Positions 41,629-51,885 of a DNA stretch of 64,000 nucleotides are shown here, piece after piece. The notes under the pieces are model-generated. The model did no database searches, was not told where the DNA came from, and saw nothing but the letters and a program-made list of their open reading frames with translations. Origin of the DNA: an uncultured Lachnospiraceae bacterium (GTDB lineage: Bacteria; Bacillota; Clostridia; Lachnospirales; Lachnospiraceae); assembly GCA_902774915.1 (NCBI GenBank), contig CACYKH010000003.1, positions 124,001 to 188,000 of the forward strand, given 5' to 3'. A program made the position numbers and the translations under genes. How positions within the stretch are numbered: position 1 is the stretch's first letter; every line of letters begins with the position of its first letter.

Positions 41629-42969
41629 CTAACGCTTATTGCTGCGTCTCCAGATCATGCGTTTCTCAGCTTCTTTTATAAGCTCGTCCCTGAAATCCGG
41701 ATGAGCAATGGAAATGAGATCCTCAGCTCTTTCCCATGTGGATTTACCTTCAAGGTTAACCACTCCAAATTCAGTAGCTATAAAATAAACCTGACTTCTT
41801 GGAGATGTAATTATATCTCCATTAAACTGTGGTGTAATACATGACTGGTATGTACCATCCTTCTCTTTAAAACGGGATGCCATACAAATAAATGCCTTTC
41901 CACCTCTGGATGCACTGGCACCGGTAAGGAAATCCAGCTGCCCACCGGTACCGCTTATCTGTCGTCCACCAAAGCTCTCGGATGCCACCTGCCCATAAAG
42001 ATCCACAGCAACGCAGCCATTTATTGAAACCATATTATCAATCTGAGCGATGATAAATGGTCTGTTAACATATTCAAGCGGAAATGCGGCAACACTTGGA
42101 TTATCATCCAGCCATTCATAAAGGTCCGTAGAACCTACCGCACAACCAAAAACGCCTTTACCCTTATCTATATTCTTGAGCCTGTTTGTCAGCTTTCCGG
42201 ATCTATAAAGCTCCAGATAAGCATCTGTACAAAGCTCCGTATGCATTCCAAGGTCTTTAACATCTGACTCAGAAATCAGAGCACCGACTGCATTTGGAAT
42301 ACTACCAATTCCCAGCTGAAGAGTTGCACCATCAACTATATAAGGGATAATGTGATCTGCAATCTGCCAATCAATATCTCTTGGCTGTACAGGAAGCAGA
42401 TTCTTAAATGGCTCATGCTCTCCTTCAACTATATAATCAATATCTGAAATGTGAATGCATTCATCATAGCCACCATGAATCTTTGGCATATTTTCATTCA
42501 CTTCAACGATTACAATGTCAGCCTTCTGGCAAATAGGACCAGCCACGCCGGTATTAACCGAAAAGTTGAAATAGCCATGTTTATCCATAGGAGCAACACT
42601 GACCATTACAACATTTACATCTATAAAGAATTCATAATAAGCTGCATTGTATTGGAACACCATAGGAATGTAGTAACACATACCCTTATCGCAGAGCTTT
42701 CTCTCATAGGATGAGCAATGCCAGCTATGATAAACGAAATGCTCTTGTTCAGGATCGCATTCTGCTACTTCTATAGGTCCAGGAATAAGGTTGCCTCGGA
42801 TCTTCACATCCTCCAGCTCATCCTTGCGTTTTGCAAGGGCTTTATCGAGAAGAACAGGCATGCCAAGAGAGCTGGTGTAATCAACCCAATCACCACTCTT
42901 AACTACGCTAACCGCCTCCTCTGGAGTCCTCAGCTTATCCTTATATTCTCTGCTGTAATCAATTAACAT
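41629..42969 (-). CDS. Acetyl-CoA hydrolase/transferase family, butyryl-CoA:acetate CoA-transferase-like
   Basis: A 446-residue CoA-transferase of the acetyl-CoA hydrolase/4-hydroxybutyrate family. It begins DYSREYKDKLRTPEEAV and has VKSGDWVDY near 25, LQLGIGSIPNAVGALISESD near 217, VASESFGGRQISGTGGQLDF near 330 with the likely catalytic glutamate, and the C-terminal ISIAHPDFRDELIKEAEKR. This pattern closely resembles gut butyryl-CoA:acetate CoA-transferases, which release butyrate. Substrate cannot be fixed: the N-terminal region after SGDWVDY (TSSLGMPVLLDKA) differs from remembered But sequences. Its ATG overlaps the stop of the EAL gene (TAATG), so the two are translationally coupled. Confidence 0.88.
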   Translation of the reverse strand: MLIDYSREYKDKLRTPEEAVSVVKSGDWVDYTSSLGMPVLLDKALAKRKDELEDVKIRGNLIPGPIEVAECDPEQEHFVYHSWHCSSYERKLCDKGMCYYIPMVFQYNAAYYEFFIDVNVVMVSVAPMDKHGYFNFSVNTGVAGPICQKADIVIVEVNENMPKIHGGYDECIHISDIDYIVEGEHEPFKNLLPVQPRDIDWQIADHIIPYIVDGATLQLGIGSIPNAVGALISESDVKDLGMHTELCTDAYLELYRSGKLTNRLKNIDKGKGVFGCAVGSTDLYEWLDDNPSVAAFPLEYVNRPFIIAQIDNMVSINGCVAVDLYGQVASESFGGRQISGTGGQLDFLTGASASRGGKAFICMASRFKEKDGTYQSCITPQFNGDIITSPRSQVYFIATEFGVVNLEGKSTWERAEDLISIAHPDFRDELIKEAEKRMIWRRSNKR

Positions 42970-44942
42970 TAACCTTCTCCTAAAATGTCTCTTATGAAAT
43001 CAGCTTTAGGTATTGGCTTTGAGAAGTAGAAGCCCTGCTGATAATCCACCCCTAGACTCTCCAGCAGTTTGATCTGGCTTTCGGTTTCAACACCTTCAAC
43101 CACTATCTTCTTCTTCATCTGCCTTATCATATTAATACTATTTGTAAGAATAGTCATTCCAAGCTCACCCTTTTCGGCTGCCCAGAGAATACTCTTATCT
43201 ATCTTAACCACATCGAAATCAAGCGAGAAAATGGACTGGATATTTGAATAACCTGTACCATAATCATCCATCGCAAACTGATAGCCACTGGATTTAAGCT
43301 CTTTGATTATCTCGCCAAGCTTTTGATAATCATCAGCGCCTACAGACTCTGTGATTTCAAATGTAATCATACTCTTTTTTATATCATATTTCTCTACTAT
43401 CTTGTTGATCCTGTCAACAAAGCCTTTCTGCATGCACTGGATCATGGAGAGATTAACATTAAGAGTCTGCATACCCTTTCTTTCAGGAAGTCCGCTCTCA
43501 ACGAATTCACAAACTCTTCCAAGCACCATGTCATCCACTTCATCAATGAGACCCATCTGCTCTGTTACAGGAATAAATTCATCCGGATAAACCTCTCCCA
43601 GAACAGAATCATGAAGTCTGAGGAGCGCCTCAGCTCCATAAAGCTTCTTCGTATGAAGGTCATAAACAGGCTGATAATAAACCTCAAACTCATCTTCTAA
43701 AAGTCCACGGCGGATGGCATTTTCCACCTCAGTTCTTCTAAGCAGATAGTTCAGATCCGGACCTTGAAGAACCTGTTTATCAAGCTTTTTAGGAAGTGGA
43801 CTGTCTATGAAGAAGAATACATCTTCTACAGTCTCGAAGGTTTCAGGCATGTTAGCCTTAAGAATAATTGGATTGAGAGAGAACTTTGTCTTTCCAATAT
43901 CCCAATTGCCTTTAAACCTCTCAAGTATATCCTCTATCAATTCATCTGCTTCTGCAGATGCTTCAAACTTTTCGAATATTTTTCTGAATTTGTGACTTTC
44001 TGCATTATTATCAGCATCAAGAAGAATAATAAACTGGCTAGGATCTATATTATAAATATAGTATCTCTGAATCTTAGTCTTAAGGAACTCTGCCACTTCC
44101 TTGGTAAGATAATTAATATTTGTAATACCAATACTTCTAAGGCTTGTACTAACATCAATGATTCTTAAACTAATGATATTAATACTATTCTTCAGTTTAA
44201 AATTCGAATCCAAATCTATTTCCAGACCGTGCCTGTTATAAATTCCAGTTTCGGGGTCAAGCCTTTCATCCTCGGACTCCATAAGGAGCATAATACCCAA
44301 AAGGCCAAGAGCTTCAGCGAAAAGCTCACATCTGATATTCTTATATACAAACTGAACAGCCAGTCCTATAAGTACAACTCCAAGGAAACAAATGAGGGAC
44401 AGTCTTTTTCTCATTGTCATAGCAAACCAATATCTGAAAATGCATACCGTCGCTAAAAAAATGAAGATAGCCGCAAAGAAATAAATAACATATTCTCCCC
44501 AGTTTCTCTGGAAATCTCCATTACTGTCATGATAATACAATACACTTGTAAATGGGTCAGATAATATCAGGAGCTCCATTACAAATATCGGAACCATAAT
44601 TAGCGTAATATGAAAATCGGAAACCTTTTTAATTGCATCCGAAAGACATAGAACATATATCAAAAATACTGGAGCAATAAGAGAATGGAAGACAAAATAA
44701 AGCATGTGGCAAATATCGTCCACCATAAGAGCTGCATTTGATTCAAGAATATGAGGTCTTGCAAATTCACCAACAATCTCTGTTAATGAATTAAACATAA
44801 TGATGGAAACAAGAGAAATAAAAACGATATTATGAACCCTGTCAGTACGTTTTTGGATAAAAGATTGCATCAAAATAGTAAATGACACAAGAAACGCCAC
44901 CGAATAAAACGCCATATGAAATTCATTTATATTTCCATGCAT
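42969..44942 (-). CDS. Membrane-bound EAL-domain protein with degenerate GGDEF domain (c-di-GMP phosphodiesterase)
   Basis: A 657-residue signalling protein. About seven hydrophobic segments occupy residues 1-215. A GGDEF-like domain (about 225-380) begins DPETGIYNRHGLEID, but the GGDEF signature is lost (YNIDPSQFIILLD), so it is unlikely to make c-di-GMP. The EAL domain (about 400-655) keeps GAEALLRL, NVNLSM, FEITES, DDYGTGYSN, VKIDKS, VEGVET and QQGFYFSKP, all residues for an active phosphodiesterase. The N-terminal membrane domain may sense a ligand. It lies between RqcH (21-base gap) and the CoA-transferase (overlapping). Together with the MshEN domain of the PilB-like protein it shows that c-di-GMP signalling operates in this organism. 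Confidence 0.9.
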   Translation of the reverse strand: MHGNINEFHMAFYSVAFLVSFTILMQSFIQKRTDRVHNIVFISLVSIIMFNSLTEIVGEFARPHILESNAALMVDDICHMLYFVFHSLIAPVFLIYVLCLSDAIKKVSDFHITLIMVPIFVMELLILSDPFTSVLYYHDSNGDFQRNWGEYVIYFFAAIFIFLATVCIFRYWFAMTMRKRLSLICFLGVVLIGLAVQFVYKNIRCELFAEALGLLGIMLLMESEDERLDPETGIYNRHGLEIDLDSNFKLKNSINIISLRIIDVSTSLRSIGITNINYLTKEVAEFLKTKIQRYYIYNIDPSQFIILLDADNNAESHKFRKIFEKFEASAEADELIEDILERFKGNWDIGKTKFSLNPIILKANMPETFETVEDVFFFIDSPLPKKLDKQVLQGPDLNYLLRRTEVENAIRRGLLEDEFEVYYQPVYDLHTKKLYGAEALLRLHDSVLGEVYPDEFIPVTEQMGLIDEVDDMVLGRVCEFVESGLPERKGMQTLNVNLSMIQCMQKGFVDRINKIVEKYDIKKSMITFEITESVGADDYQKLGEIIKELKSSGYQFAMDDYGTGYSNIQSIFSLDFDVVKIDKSILWAAEKGELGMTILTNSINMIRQMKKKIVVEGVETESQIKLLESLGVDYQQGFYFSKPIPKADFIRDILGEG

Positions 44943-44963
44943 CCCCTATTAATCCCTTTACTA

Positions 44964-46733
44964 CTACTGATCATCCACTTGCTGAACCCCTGTTTTCTTA
45001 GGTTCAGCCATCATCGAATAATTCGTATGATAAATTACATATCCTGGTTTTGCCTGAGGCGGTTTCTTTAGATTCTTCCTTTCGGTATAATCTATCTCCA
45101 CCTTTGGTGCATCGTTCCCGCTGGAGTAAAATGCAGCCAGCGACGCCGCTTCATCGAATACACTATCAGGCACATCATCAAAACTTTTATCATCAGTTTT
45201 AAGTTTCACTATTACATGTGAGCCCGGCATTTGCTTGGCGTGGAACCATATATCTTTTCCCACTGCCAGACCAAATGTAAGCTCATCATTTTGTATATTG
45301 TTCTTACCTACAAATATATCATATCCTGCAGAAGATAAAAAGTGGAGAGGCTTACCTGCCGCCTCTTTTCTGGCACCCTTTTCTCTTCCCTTTTTCTTAA
45401 GAACCTCAGCCGCCTCCAGTTCCTTTCTAATCTGGACTATATCGCCGTCCGTCTCCGCCATATCCAGAGAATGCTTTGCAGACATCAGATAATCAAGCTC
45501 TTCCTTTGTCTGTTTCAGGAAATCTGTAAGAGCCTCGTAAGTCCTTTTCTTTTTATTATATTTAGCAAAATATTTCTGAGCATTTTCCTGAGGTGTAAGT
45601 GTTGAATCTATAGGAATCTCCACCTCAGTATTATCATAATAATTGGTGCATTTCAAAACCGTATCATCAGCGCCCAGCTCATATCCATAGGTATTGATAA
45701 GCTCTCCATAAACTCTGAGCTTATCTCTATCTTCCGTACTCTTTAGCTGTTCTCTCTGAAGATCATATTTCTTAGCAGTCCTTGCAATCACGGTCTGAAG
45801 ATGCTTTCTCATGTCGCTGGATTTTGACCTGATATTAATCCTCTTCTCTTTATTACTGTAGAAATCTACAAGGAGCTTTGACATACTGCCTTCACAGTCG
45901 CCAACTGCAATATAATCCTTTGGAATTCCTTCCGCATCCAGAATAAGCGTTGGATGAAAGTTCCCATTTTTAATGTCATCTATTACAGCAATGAGCACAT
46001 CAAAAAGCCTGTCTTTTTCTTCAACGGTTATATCTTCAAAACTCTTTCTGCCATCCACTCCGGCTCTTGCCACAATCTGTTCAGATGTGGATTTAGAAAA
46101 CCCAGAAAGACTTGTAAAGATAGCTTTGGGTATAGGCATATTCTTGGATACCAGATGCTTTTCAAAAGCATACCTGTCAAAGCCGCATAGAACATTTATC
46201 TTACCCTGAGAATCCGGAGTTTCATACTCCTTTCCAGGATAAAGAATTCTCACGTTGCTATCATCATCTTTTGAAATCGCATCACTAAGATCTGGCATTA
46301 CACGCCTAATGCAATCGAGAATAATAAGCTTTTCATCCGTTAAGATGATATTGCTCTGCCTTCCCATTATTTCAACAATGAGATGTCTCTCGGAGATATC
46401 TCCCATCTCATCCATATGTTCAAAAACAAAATCAAAAATTCTGTCAAACCCAGGCTGATTAATTGCCACCAGCCTTCCGTTAGATATATGCTTTCTTAGC
46501 AGCATACAAAAGGCTGGAGCCTGCATTGGTGCCTGAGGAAGTGTTTCTGCTATATAAACTATTGGTAACGAAGCATTTACAGATAGATAAATCTTAGTCT
46601 GTCCTTTAAACCCTTTCACTGTAAGTGTTATGGTATCAGGGGATGGCTGCTGCACTTTTACAACCCTGCCACCCAGACATGCCGTTTTAATCTCATCTAT
46701 AACACTGCTTATTACTATTCCATCGTAAGCCAT
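44964..46733 (-). CDS. rqcH: NFACT family protein RqcH (Rqc2 homologue)
   Basis: A protein of about 589 residues. NFACT-N domain at the start (AYDGIVISSVIDEI, FCMLLRKHISNGRL near 85), a long coiled-coil middle (about 290-420), and the NFACT-R domain near 450-560 with DIWFHAKQMPGSHVIV. RqcH binds stalled 50S subunits and adds alanine tails to nascent chains for degradation; the family was earlier called fibronectin-binding. ATG 46733 has TTGGAG six bases upstream; a TTG at 46745 falls inside that site. The hairpin after glgA lies just upstream. The length is normal. Confidence 0.93.
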   Translation of the reverse strand: MAYDGIVISSVIDEIKTACLGGRVVKVQQPSPDTITLTVKGFKGQTKIYLSVNASLPIVYIAETLPQAPMQAPAFCMLLRKHISNGRLVAINQPGFDRIFDFVFEHMDEMGDISERHLIVEIMGRQSNIILTDEKLIILDCIRRVMPDLSDAISKDDDSNVRILYPGKEYETPDSQGKINVLCGFDRYAFEKHLVSKNMPIPKAIFTSLSGFSKSTSEQIVARAGVDGRKSFEDITVEEKDRLFDVLIAVIDDIKNGNFHPTLILDAEGIPKDYIAVGDCEGSMSKLLVDFYSNKEKRINIRSKSSDMRKHLQTVIARTAKKYDLQREQLKSTEDRDKLRVYGELINTYGYELGADDTVLKCTNYYDNTEVEIPIDSTLTPQENAQKYFAKYNKKKRTYEALTDFLKQTKEELDYLMSAKHSLDMAETDGDIVQIRKELEAAEVLKKKGREKGARKEAAGKPLHFLSSAGYDIFVGKNNIQNDELTFGLAVGKDIWFHAKQMPGSHVIVKLKTDDKSFDDVPDSVFDEAASLAAFYSSGNDAPKVEIDYTERKNLKKPPQAKPGYVIYHTNYSMMAEPKKTGVQQVDDQ

Positions 46734-46762
46734 ACAAAACTCCAAGCTGATTAGTTAAATAA

Positions 46763-46798
46763 GGGATGGTCCATTCTAAGACGAAACTGAACCATCCC
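46763..46798 (-). terminator. Terminator after glgA
   Basis: Eight-base stem GGGATGGT/ACCATCCC with a loop of 20 bases, followed on the minus strand by TTATTTAA. It lies 16 bases after the glgA stop and 30 bases before the rqcH ATG. The long loop makes it a moderate terminator. Confidence 0.6.
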
Positions 46799-46813
46799 AA
46801 ATATAAGTCTTTA

Positions 46814-48250
46814 TTAGATCTCAGAATAAAGCTGTTCGTAAATCTTTGCACTCTGATCCCAGCTATAATCCTGCTCCATTGCTCTCTTCATCATTCCCTG
46901 CCATGCAGCCTTATCATCGAAGAATACATGTTTAGAATAATTAATAGTGTTCAGGAGTTCTCTTGCATCATAGTTAGCAAAGCTGAAGCCTGTTCCTGTT
47001 CCGTCATATTCATTATATGGCTGTACAGTATCCTTAAGACCACCTGTCTCACGAACTATTGGAAGCGCGCCATACTTAAGAGCCATCAGCTGTGTGAGTC
47101 CACAAGGCTCAAACCTTGAAGGAACGAGTATAGCATCACAACCTGCGTAGATCTTATGAGATAGCTCATCACTGAAATAAATGTTTGCTGAAAGCTTAGC
47201 TGGGTGGAAGCCCTGATAGTATTTGAACATTTCTTCGTATCTTCTATCACCAGTTCCAAGAACAACCAGCTGAGTTCCATCAGTCATGATGTCATTCATA
47301 ATGTGATCTATAAGGTCGAGACCCTTCTGGTCTGTAAGTCTGGATACAATACCCAGCATATAAGCATTTTCATCTTCAGGAAGACCAAGCTCCTTTTGAA
47401 GTGCAAGCTTATTCTTAACCTTATTCTTTTTGTAATTTCTTGTAGTATATTTACATGCTATCTTTTCATCCTTAGCCGGATTAAAGATATCATAATCAAT
47501 ACCATTTACAATTCCCCAGAGGCTCTGCCAACGTGCCTGAAGAAGTCCATCAAGACCTTCTCCGAAGTATGGTGTCTGAATCTCATGAGCATATGTATTC
47601 GAAACTGTTGTAATCTTATCTGCATAAACAAGTCCGCCCTTAAGCATGCTTGCGTCCTTGTTCATCTCCAGCTTATCAGGTGTGAACAGGTCACTTGGAA
47701 GTCCTGAGTAATCCTGAATAGTCTTGATGTCCCAACGTCCCTGGAACTGAAGATTATGGATTGTCATTATAGACTTAATGCCCTGATAAAATGGATTGCT
47801 GGCAAACAGAGTCTTAAGATATACAGGAACAAGTCCTGCCTGCCAGTCATGACAATGGATGATATCCGGTCTGAAGCCAATGCTTGGAAGAATTGAAAGT
47901 GCTGCTTTACAGAAGAAGCAATACTTCTCAATATCCCACTTAACATCGCCATAGATATTAAATCCATTGAAGTAATATTCATTATCAATGAAATATACTG
48001 GAACACCTTCATATTCCATATACATTACACCAACATACTGTTGCTTCCAGCCAATATCCATATGAAAGTGTGTAAGATACTTCATATTCTTCTTATATTT
48101 TTCTGGAAGGCACATGTAATTTGGTAAGATGATGCGTACATCATACTCATTTCTATTAAACTTTTTTGGAAGTGTTCCAACTACATCTGCAAGACCCCCC
48201 GTCTTGATAAAAGGAACGCATTCCGATGCAATATATGCTACTCTTTTCAT
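46814..48250 (-). CDS. glgA: Glycogen synthase (ADP-glucose type)
   Basis: A 478-residue GT5 glycogen/starch synthase. N-terminal VAYIASECVPFIKTGGLADVVG carries the KTGGL ADP-glucose motif; CHDWQAGLVPVYLK near 125, GIVNGIDYDIFNP near 235, and SRFEPCGLTQLMALKYG near 375 with the catalytic glutamate are standard. It extends alpha-1,4-glucan chains. ATG 48250 follows GGAGG at eight bases. No other glycogen genes are adjacent; a promoter lies at 48290-48298 and a terminator follows, so it may be monocistronic. Confidence 0.94.
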   Translation of the reverse strand: MKRVAYIASECVPFIKTGGLADVVGTLPKKFNRNEYDVRIILPNYMCLPEKYKKNMKYLTHFHMDIGWKQQYVGVMYMEYEGVPVYFIDNEYYFNGFNIYGDVKWDIEKYCFFCKAALSILPSIGFRPDIIHCHDWQAGLVPVYLKTLFASNPFYQGIKSIMTIHNLQFQGRWDIKTIQDYSGLPSDLFTPDKLEMNKDASMLKGGLVYADKITTVSNTYAHEIQTPYFGEGLDGLLQARWQSLWGIVNGIDYDIFNPAKDEKIACKYTTRNYKKNKVKNKLALQKELGLPEDENAYMLGIVSRLTDQKGLDLIDHIMNDIMTDGTQLVVLGTGDRRYEEMFKYYQGFHPAKLSANIYFSDELSHKIYAGCDAILVPSRFEPCGLTQLMALKYGALPIVRETGGLKDTVQPYNEYDGTGTGFSFANYDARELLNTINYSKHVFFDDKAAWQGMMKRAMEQDYSWDQSAKIYEQLYSEI

Positions 48251-48289
48251 ATTCAGGTCCTCCATAAGTTAATAAAATACCTATGTTTT

Positions 48290-48298
48290 ATTATATCA
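48290..48298 (-). promoter_or_regulatory. glgA: Extended -10 promoter of glgA
   Basis: TGATATAAT on the minus strand, 40 bases upstream of the glgA ATG and 21 bases after the stop of the cytidylate-kinase-like gene. No clear -35 box. Confidence 0.5.
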
Positions 48299-48318
48299 AA
48301 ATAAGCTGATTTTGGATA

Positions 48319-48969
48319 TTACTTATTTAGTTTGATTTCAAGAAATTTCTGTATAAGTTCAACGCATCCGCTTATTCCATATTTGGATGTATCCAGGGAA
48401 AGATCATAGTTCTTAATATCTGTCCATTCACATCCTGTGTACTTGAAATAATAGTCTGCTTTTCTCTCGTCTACCTTAGCCAGATAGTTGCGGAGTTCCA
48501 TCTCAGGCATATAATGTCTGGAGGAAGCACGTTTTAACTTAAAACCAATTGGTGCATGAACAAAAACATGTATTGCATTCGGATTATCCTTAAGAATGTA
48601 ATTGGCACATCTACCAACTATAATACATGACTCACGGTGAGCCAGCTCTGTGATGATCTCTGACTGGTAATCATAAATATTTCTGATGTATACCATGTCA
48701 TCATCTTCAAACTTTGTTGTAAGGAAATCATCCACCTCCGGTGTTGGAAGTGGTTCAGTATAAACTGATTTTGCAACATCGAAAAGAGAGGTGTTCTCTA
48801 TCATTGCATCATGTGCTACTGCATCGTCCTTCATGTTCTCGTTTTTTGATACAAGTCTGAACATCTCACTGTTATAACAGTTTACGCCCAGTGCTTCAGC
48901 TAGTCTGGTACCTATCTTCTGACCACCGGAACAATATTCTCTAGCAATTGTTATAACGAATTTCTCCAT
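48319..48969 (-). CDS. Cytidylate kinase-like family protein
   Basis: A 216-residue P-loop kinase of the cytidylate kinase-like (Cmk2) family common in Clostridia. It begins VITIAREYCSGGQKIGTRLAEALG, where the usual P-loop GSGG is CSGG, and has IIVGRCANYIL near 113 and HVFVHAPIGFKLKRASSR near 132. The enzyme activity of this family is poorly tested; a canonical cmk is expected elsewhere. It follows yebC after 45 bases. The substitution of the P-loop glycine by cysteine is slightly odd. Confidence 0.85.
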   Translation of the reverse strand: MEKFVITIAREYCSGGQKIGTRLAEALGVNCYNSEMFRLVSKNENMKDDAVAHDAMIENTSLFDVAKSVYTEPLPTPEVDDFLTTKFEDDDMVYIRNIYDYQSEIITELAHRESCIIVGRCANYILKDNPNAIHVFVHAPIGFKLKRASSRHYMPEMELRNYLAKVDERKADYYFKYTGCEWTDIKNYDLSLDTSKYGISGCVELIQKFLEIKLNK

Positions 48970-49014
48970 ACACTTTCCCCTTTTTCATACATATCTACTG
49001 TGAATAGTAATCCA

Positions 49015-49740
49015 TTAACCAACGTTGGTATATACGTCTTGTACGTCATCATCTGCGTCGAGCAGGTCGAGGATGCGGTCCAGGTTCTTCTGTGTCTCCT
49101 CATCTGTAACTTCTACATAATTCTGAGGAATCATTGTAACCTCAGCAGATGCCATCTTAAGACCTTCTTTATCGAGCGCATCTCTTACAGCAGAAAAATC
49201 ATTTGGTGCTGTAATGATCTCGAATGAATCTTCCTCTTCTGAGAAGTCCTCAGCTCCTGCATCAAGTGCAATCATCATAAGGTCATCAGCTTCCATTTCT
49301 GTATCTTCTTTAGCTATAATGATCTGTCCCTTTTCATCAAACATATATGAAACGCATCCTGTAACTCCAATGCTTCCGCCACCTTTTGTGAATGCACTTC
49401 TTACATTACCAGCAGTTCTATTATTGTTATCTGTAAGGCACTTAACAATGATAGCAATTCCACCAGGTCCATAACCCTCATATGTGTTGTATGAATAGTT
49501 TACGTTCTCAAGATCTCCGGCAGCCTTCTTAATACCTCTTTCAATAGTATCGTTAGGCATGTTGTTTGCCTTAGCCTTTGCTATAACATCACGGAGTCTT
49601 GCATTGTTATCTGGGTTTGGGCCTCCCTCTTTAACTGCTACCGCGATTTCTCTTCCGATTACTGTAAAGGCCTTTCCCTTAGCAGCATCGTTCTTTTCTT
49701 TCTTAGCTCTGATATTCGCAAATTTTGAATGTCCTGACAT
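49015..49740 (-). CDS. yebC: YebC/PmpR family protein
   Basis: A 241-residue YebC. Opening [19 protein letters not shown], then [24 protein letters not shown] near 38, [13 protein letters not shown] near 83 and the three-domain length are all characteristic. Long treated as a DNA-binding regulator; some members aid translation of proline-rich stretches. The C-terminal end [10 protein letters not shown] is conserved. It starts 29 bases after the CBS-domain gene. Confidence 0.94.
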   Translation of the reverse strand: MSGHSKFANIRAKKEKNDAAKGKAFTVIGREIAVAVKEGGPNPDNNARLRDVIAKAKANNMPNDTIERGIKKAAGDLENVNYSYNTYEGYGPGGIAIIVKCLTDNNNRTAGNVRSAFTKGGGSIGVTGCVSYMFDEKGQIIIAKEDTEMEADDLMMIALDAGAEDFSEEEDSFEIITAPNDFSAVRDALDKEGLKMASAEVTMIPQNYVEVTDEETQKNLDRILDLLDADDDVQDVYTNVG

Positions 49741-49769
49741 TTTTATTTTTCCTCTTTCTTTTATATTAC

Positions 49770-50585
49770 TTATTCAGATTCCTTATCATTTGACTCTGAA
49801 TCTTTTATTTTTGTTATTTTCACGGACTTTATAAGCATGTCCTCTATCTCAAGTGACTCAAAGGAAAATCCTCCGTAATCAATCTTGATATTACCTTCGT
49901 CCTTTGGAAATCCTCCAAGCTTATAAAGAAGGAATCCATTTAGTGTTTCTATATCAGTATCTGGAAATTCCAGTCCCTCTATCTCGTCTTCGAGGTCATG
50001 GAGCTTTATCATTCCATCAACTACATATTCATCCTCTGAGGCTTCTTTTACCTCTTCTGTTTCATAATCATGCTCATCCCAGATGTTTCCAACAATCTCT
50101 TCCAAAACATCCTCAAGAGTAACTATTCCTTCTGTCTGACCATACTCATCAAGCACAATAGCCATATGCGTCTTTTCTTTCTGCATATTCTTGAGAAGCT
50201 TTAAAATGTCATAGGTCGGATGAATGAACATAGCATGATCTGTTATATTCATAACCTTGGTCTCTTTATCCTTCAGATAAACTCTCGTCATATCCTTAAG
50301 ATGAAGAACACCAACTATATTATCTATATCCTCTTCGTAAACAGGGTACCTGGAAAATCCACTCTCCAGACATTTCTGAAGAACATCTTCTACCTTTTCA
50401 TCTTTATCTACAGCAAAGATCTTATTTCGGCTGGTCATAACATCCCTGACAACCTTGTCATCCAGATCAAGAATGTTAGAAATCATCTCAACCTCATCCT
50501 CCTGGATGAAGCCAGATTTCTGACCTTCTTCCACCATAGATAGAATCTCTTCTTCTACCTGTTCTTCGTCTTTTTTCTTAAACAT
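49770..50585 (-). CDS. CBS-domain, CorC/HlyC-type protein lacking the membrane DUF21 domain
   Basis: A 271-residue soluble protein. Two CBS domains (about 45-185) with [19 protein letters not shown] and [23 protein letters not shown], then a CorC_HlyC domain (about 195-265) with [19 protein letters not shown]. Such proteins usually carry an N-terminal DUF21 membrane domain and are linked to magnesium/cobalt efflux; the CorC subgroup is soluble as here. CBS pairs bind adenosine nucleotides. The first 30 residues are acidic with no membrane segment. It lies upstream of yebC, 29 bases apart. Confidence 0.88.
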   Translation of the reverse strand: MFKKKDEEQVEEEILSMVEEGQKSGFIQEDEVEMISNILDLDDKVVRDVMTSRNKIFAVDKDEKVEDVLQKCLESGFSRYPVYEEDIDNIVGVLHLKDMTRVYLKDKETKVMNITDHAMFIHPTYDILKLLKNMQKEKTHMAIVLDEYGQTEGIVTLEDVLEEIVGNIWDEHDYETEEVKEASEDEYVVDGMIKLHDLEDEIEGLEFPDTDIETLNGFLLYKLGGFPKDEGNIKIDYGGFSFESLEIEDMLIKSVKITKIKDSESNDKESE

Positions 50586-50669
50586 AAATCTCCTAAATCA
50601 AAAGTTTTCGTAACTATATTATTTTACCATAATCTATTCATTTAATCGAGAAGTGTTGATCAAAAAATA

Positions 50670-51836
50670 CTATACCAGATAATTAAGTACTGACTCTTCT
50701 TTTTGATTCTTTATATAAACCCTTGGAACACGTCTGCTTATATTACAAACTTCCTCGTAATTAAAGCTGTTTGCAGGTTCTGCTACCTCTTCAACCGAAA
50801 TAGTCTTATCCCCCTGTGTTCCAAACAGAACAACCTCGTCATCAACCTTTACTGTTTTACCTGACTTATCAATCTCAGTAACATCAACCATAATCTGATC
50901 CATACAAACCCGACCAAGTATTGGTGCATATTCTCCATTGATAAGTACTCTTCCCTTATTCGAAAGCGCTCTAGGATAACCATCCGCATATCCCACTGAA
51001 ACAGTGGCAACTCTTGTATCCTTTTCAGTCACATATGTCCATCCATATCCAATGCCTCGACCAGCTGGAAGAGTCTTAATATGAATAACCTTAGCCTTTA
51101 ATGTCATGGCTGGTTTAAGAACAACTCTCTTATCTATTTCCTCTGAAGGATAGAGCCCGTAGATAACTATTCCGAGTCTCACCATATCGTAACCTTCAGA
51201 ATGTATTTCCATAGCGCCAGCACTATTATCTATATGCTTTATCTTAAACTCGGCACCACGCTTTTCCATTTCAGTAACAAACCAGGTGAAGTTTTTATAC
51301 TGCTTCTCAGCATCGCCTTTATCCATATAATCAGCCTTAGCATAGTGAGTGAAAATGCCCTCTACATCAAGGCCTTCCATATTATAAATTTCAAATGCGT
51401 CCTTAACGCCATCTTCATCACATTGGAAACCTATACGGCTCATACCACTATCAACTTTTATATGAACCTTAGCTTTCTTACCCTGCGACACAGCCTTTTC
51501 AGAAAGGACTTTCATTTCCTCTACATCGTATACTGCAAGAGTAATATCATTTGTAATTGCTCTTTCAAAATCTTCCACGTCAGTATATCCAAGGATGAGG
51601 ATAGGAGTTTTCACTCCCTCGTTTCTAAGTTCCACTGCCTCATCCATAGTAGCAACTGCATAGTAATCTGCAATATCTCCAAACTCTTTTGCCAGCTTAA
51701 CTGAACCATGCCCATAGGCATCTGCCTTTATAACCAGACATACCTTTTTATCTGGAGTATTAAGATTTTTTACAGTCTCTATATTATATCTTATAGCATC
51801 TAAATCTATATCTGCTTCAACTCTTCTGTAACTCAT
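50670..51836 (-). CDS. alr: Alanine racemase
   Basis: A 388-residue PLP enzyme making D-alanine for peptidoglycan. The PLP lysine is in VIKADAYGHGSVKLA near 40; VDSGMSRIGFQ near 133 and the catalytic tyrosine region MRVCMDQIMVDVT-type (GRVCMDQIMVDVTEI) near 310 are present. GYADGYPRALSN near 280 also fits. It has its own promoter at 51886-51894. Confidence 0.95.
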   Translation of the reverse strand: MSYRRVEADIDLDAIRYNIETVKNLNTPDKKVCLVIKADAYGHGSVKLAKEFGDIADYYAVATMDEAVELRNEGVKTPILILGYTDVEDFERAITNDITLAVYDVEEMKVLSEKAVSQGKKAKVHIKVDSGMSRIGFQCDEDGVKDAFEIYNMEGLDVEGIFTHYAKADYMDKGDAEKQYKNFTWFVTEMEKRGAEFKIKHIDNSAGAMEIHSEGYDMVRLGIVIYGLYPSEEIDKRVVLKPAMTLKAKVIHIKTLPAGRGIGYGWTYVTEKDTRVATVSVGYADGYPRALSNKGRVLINGEYAPILGRVCMDQIMVDVTEIDKSGKTVKVDDEVVLFGTQGDKTISVEEVAEPANSFNYEEVCNISRRVPRVYIKNQKEESVLNYLV

Positions 51837-51885
51837 TAGATTTCCTCGATCATTTTATACAATGTAACCATAGCGGCCAACCTTC

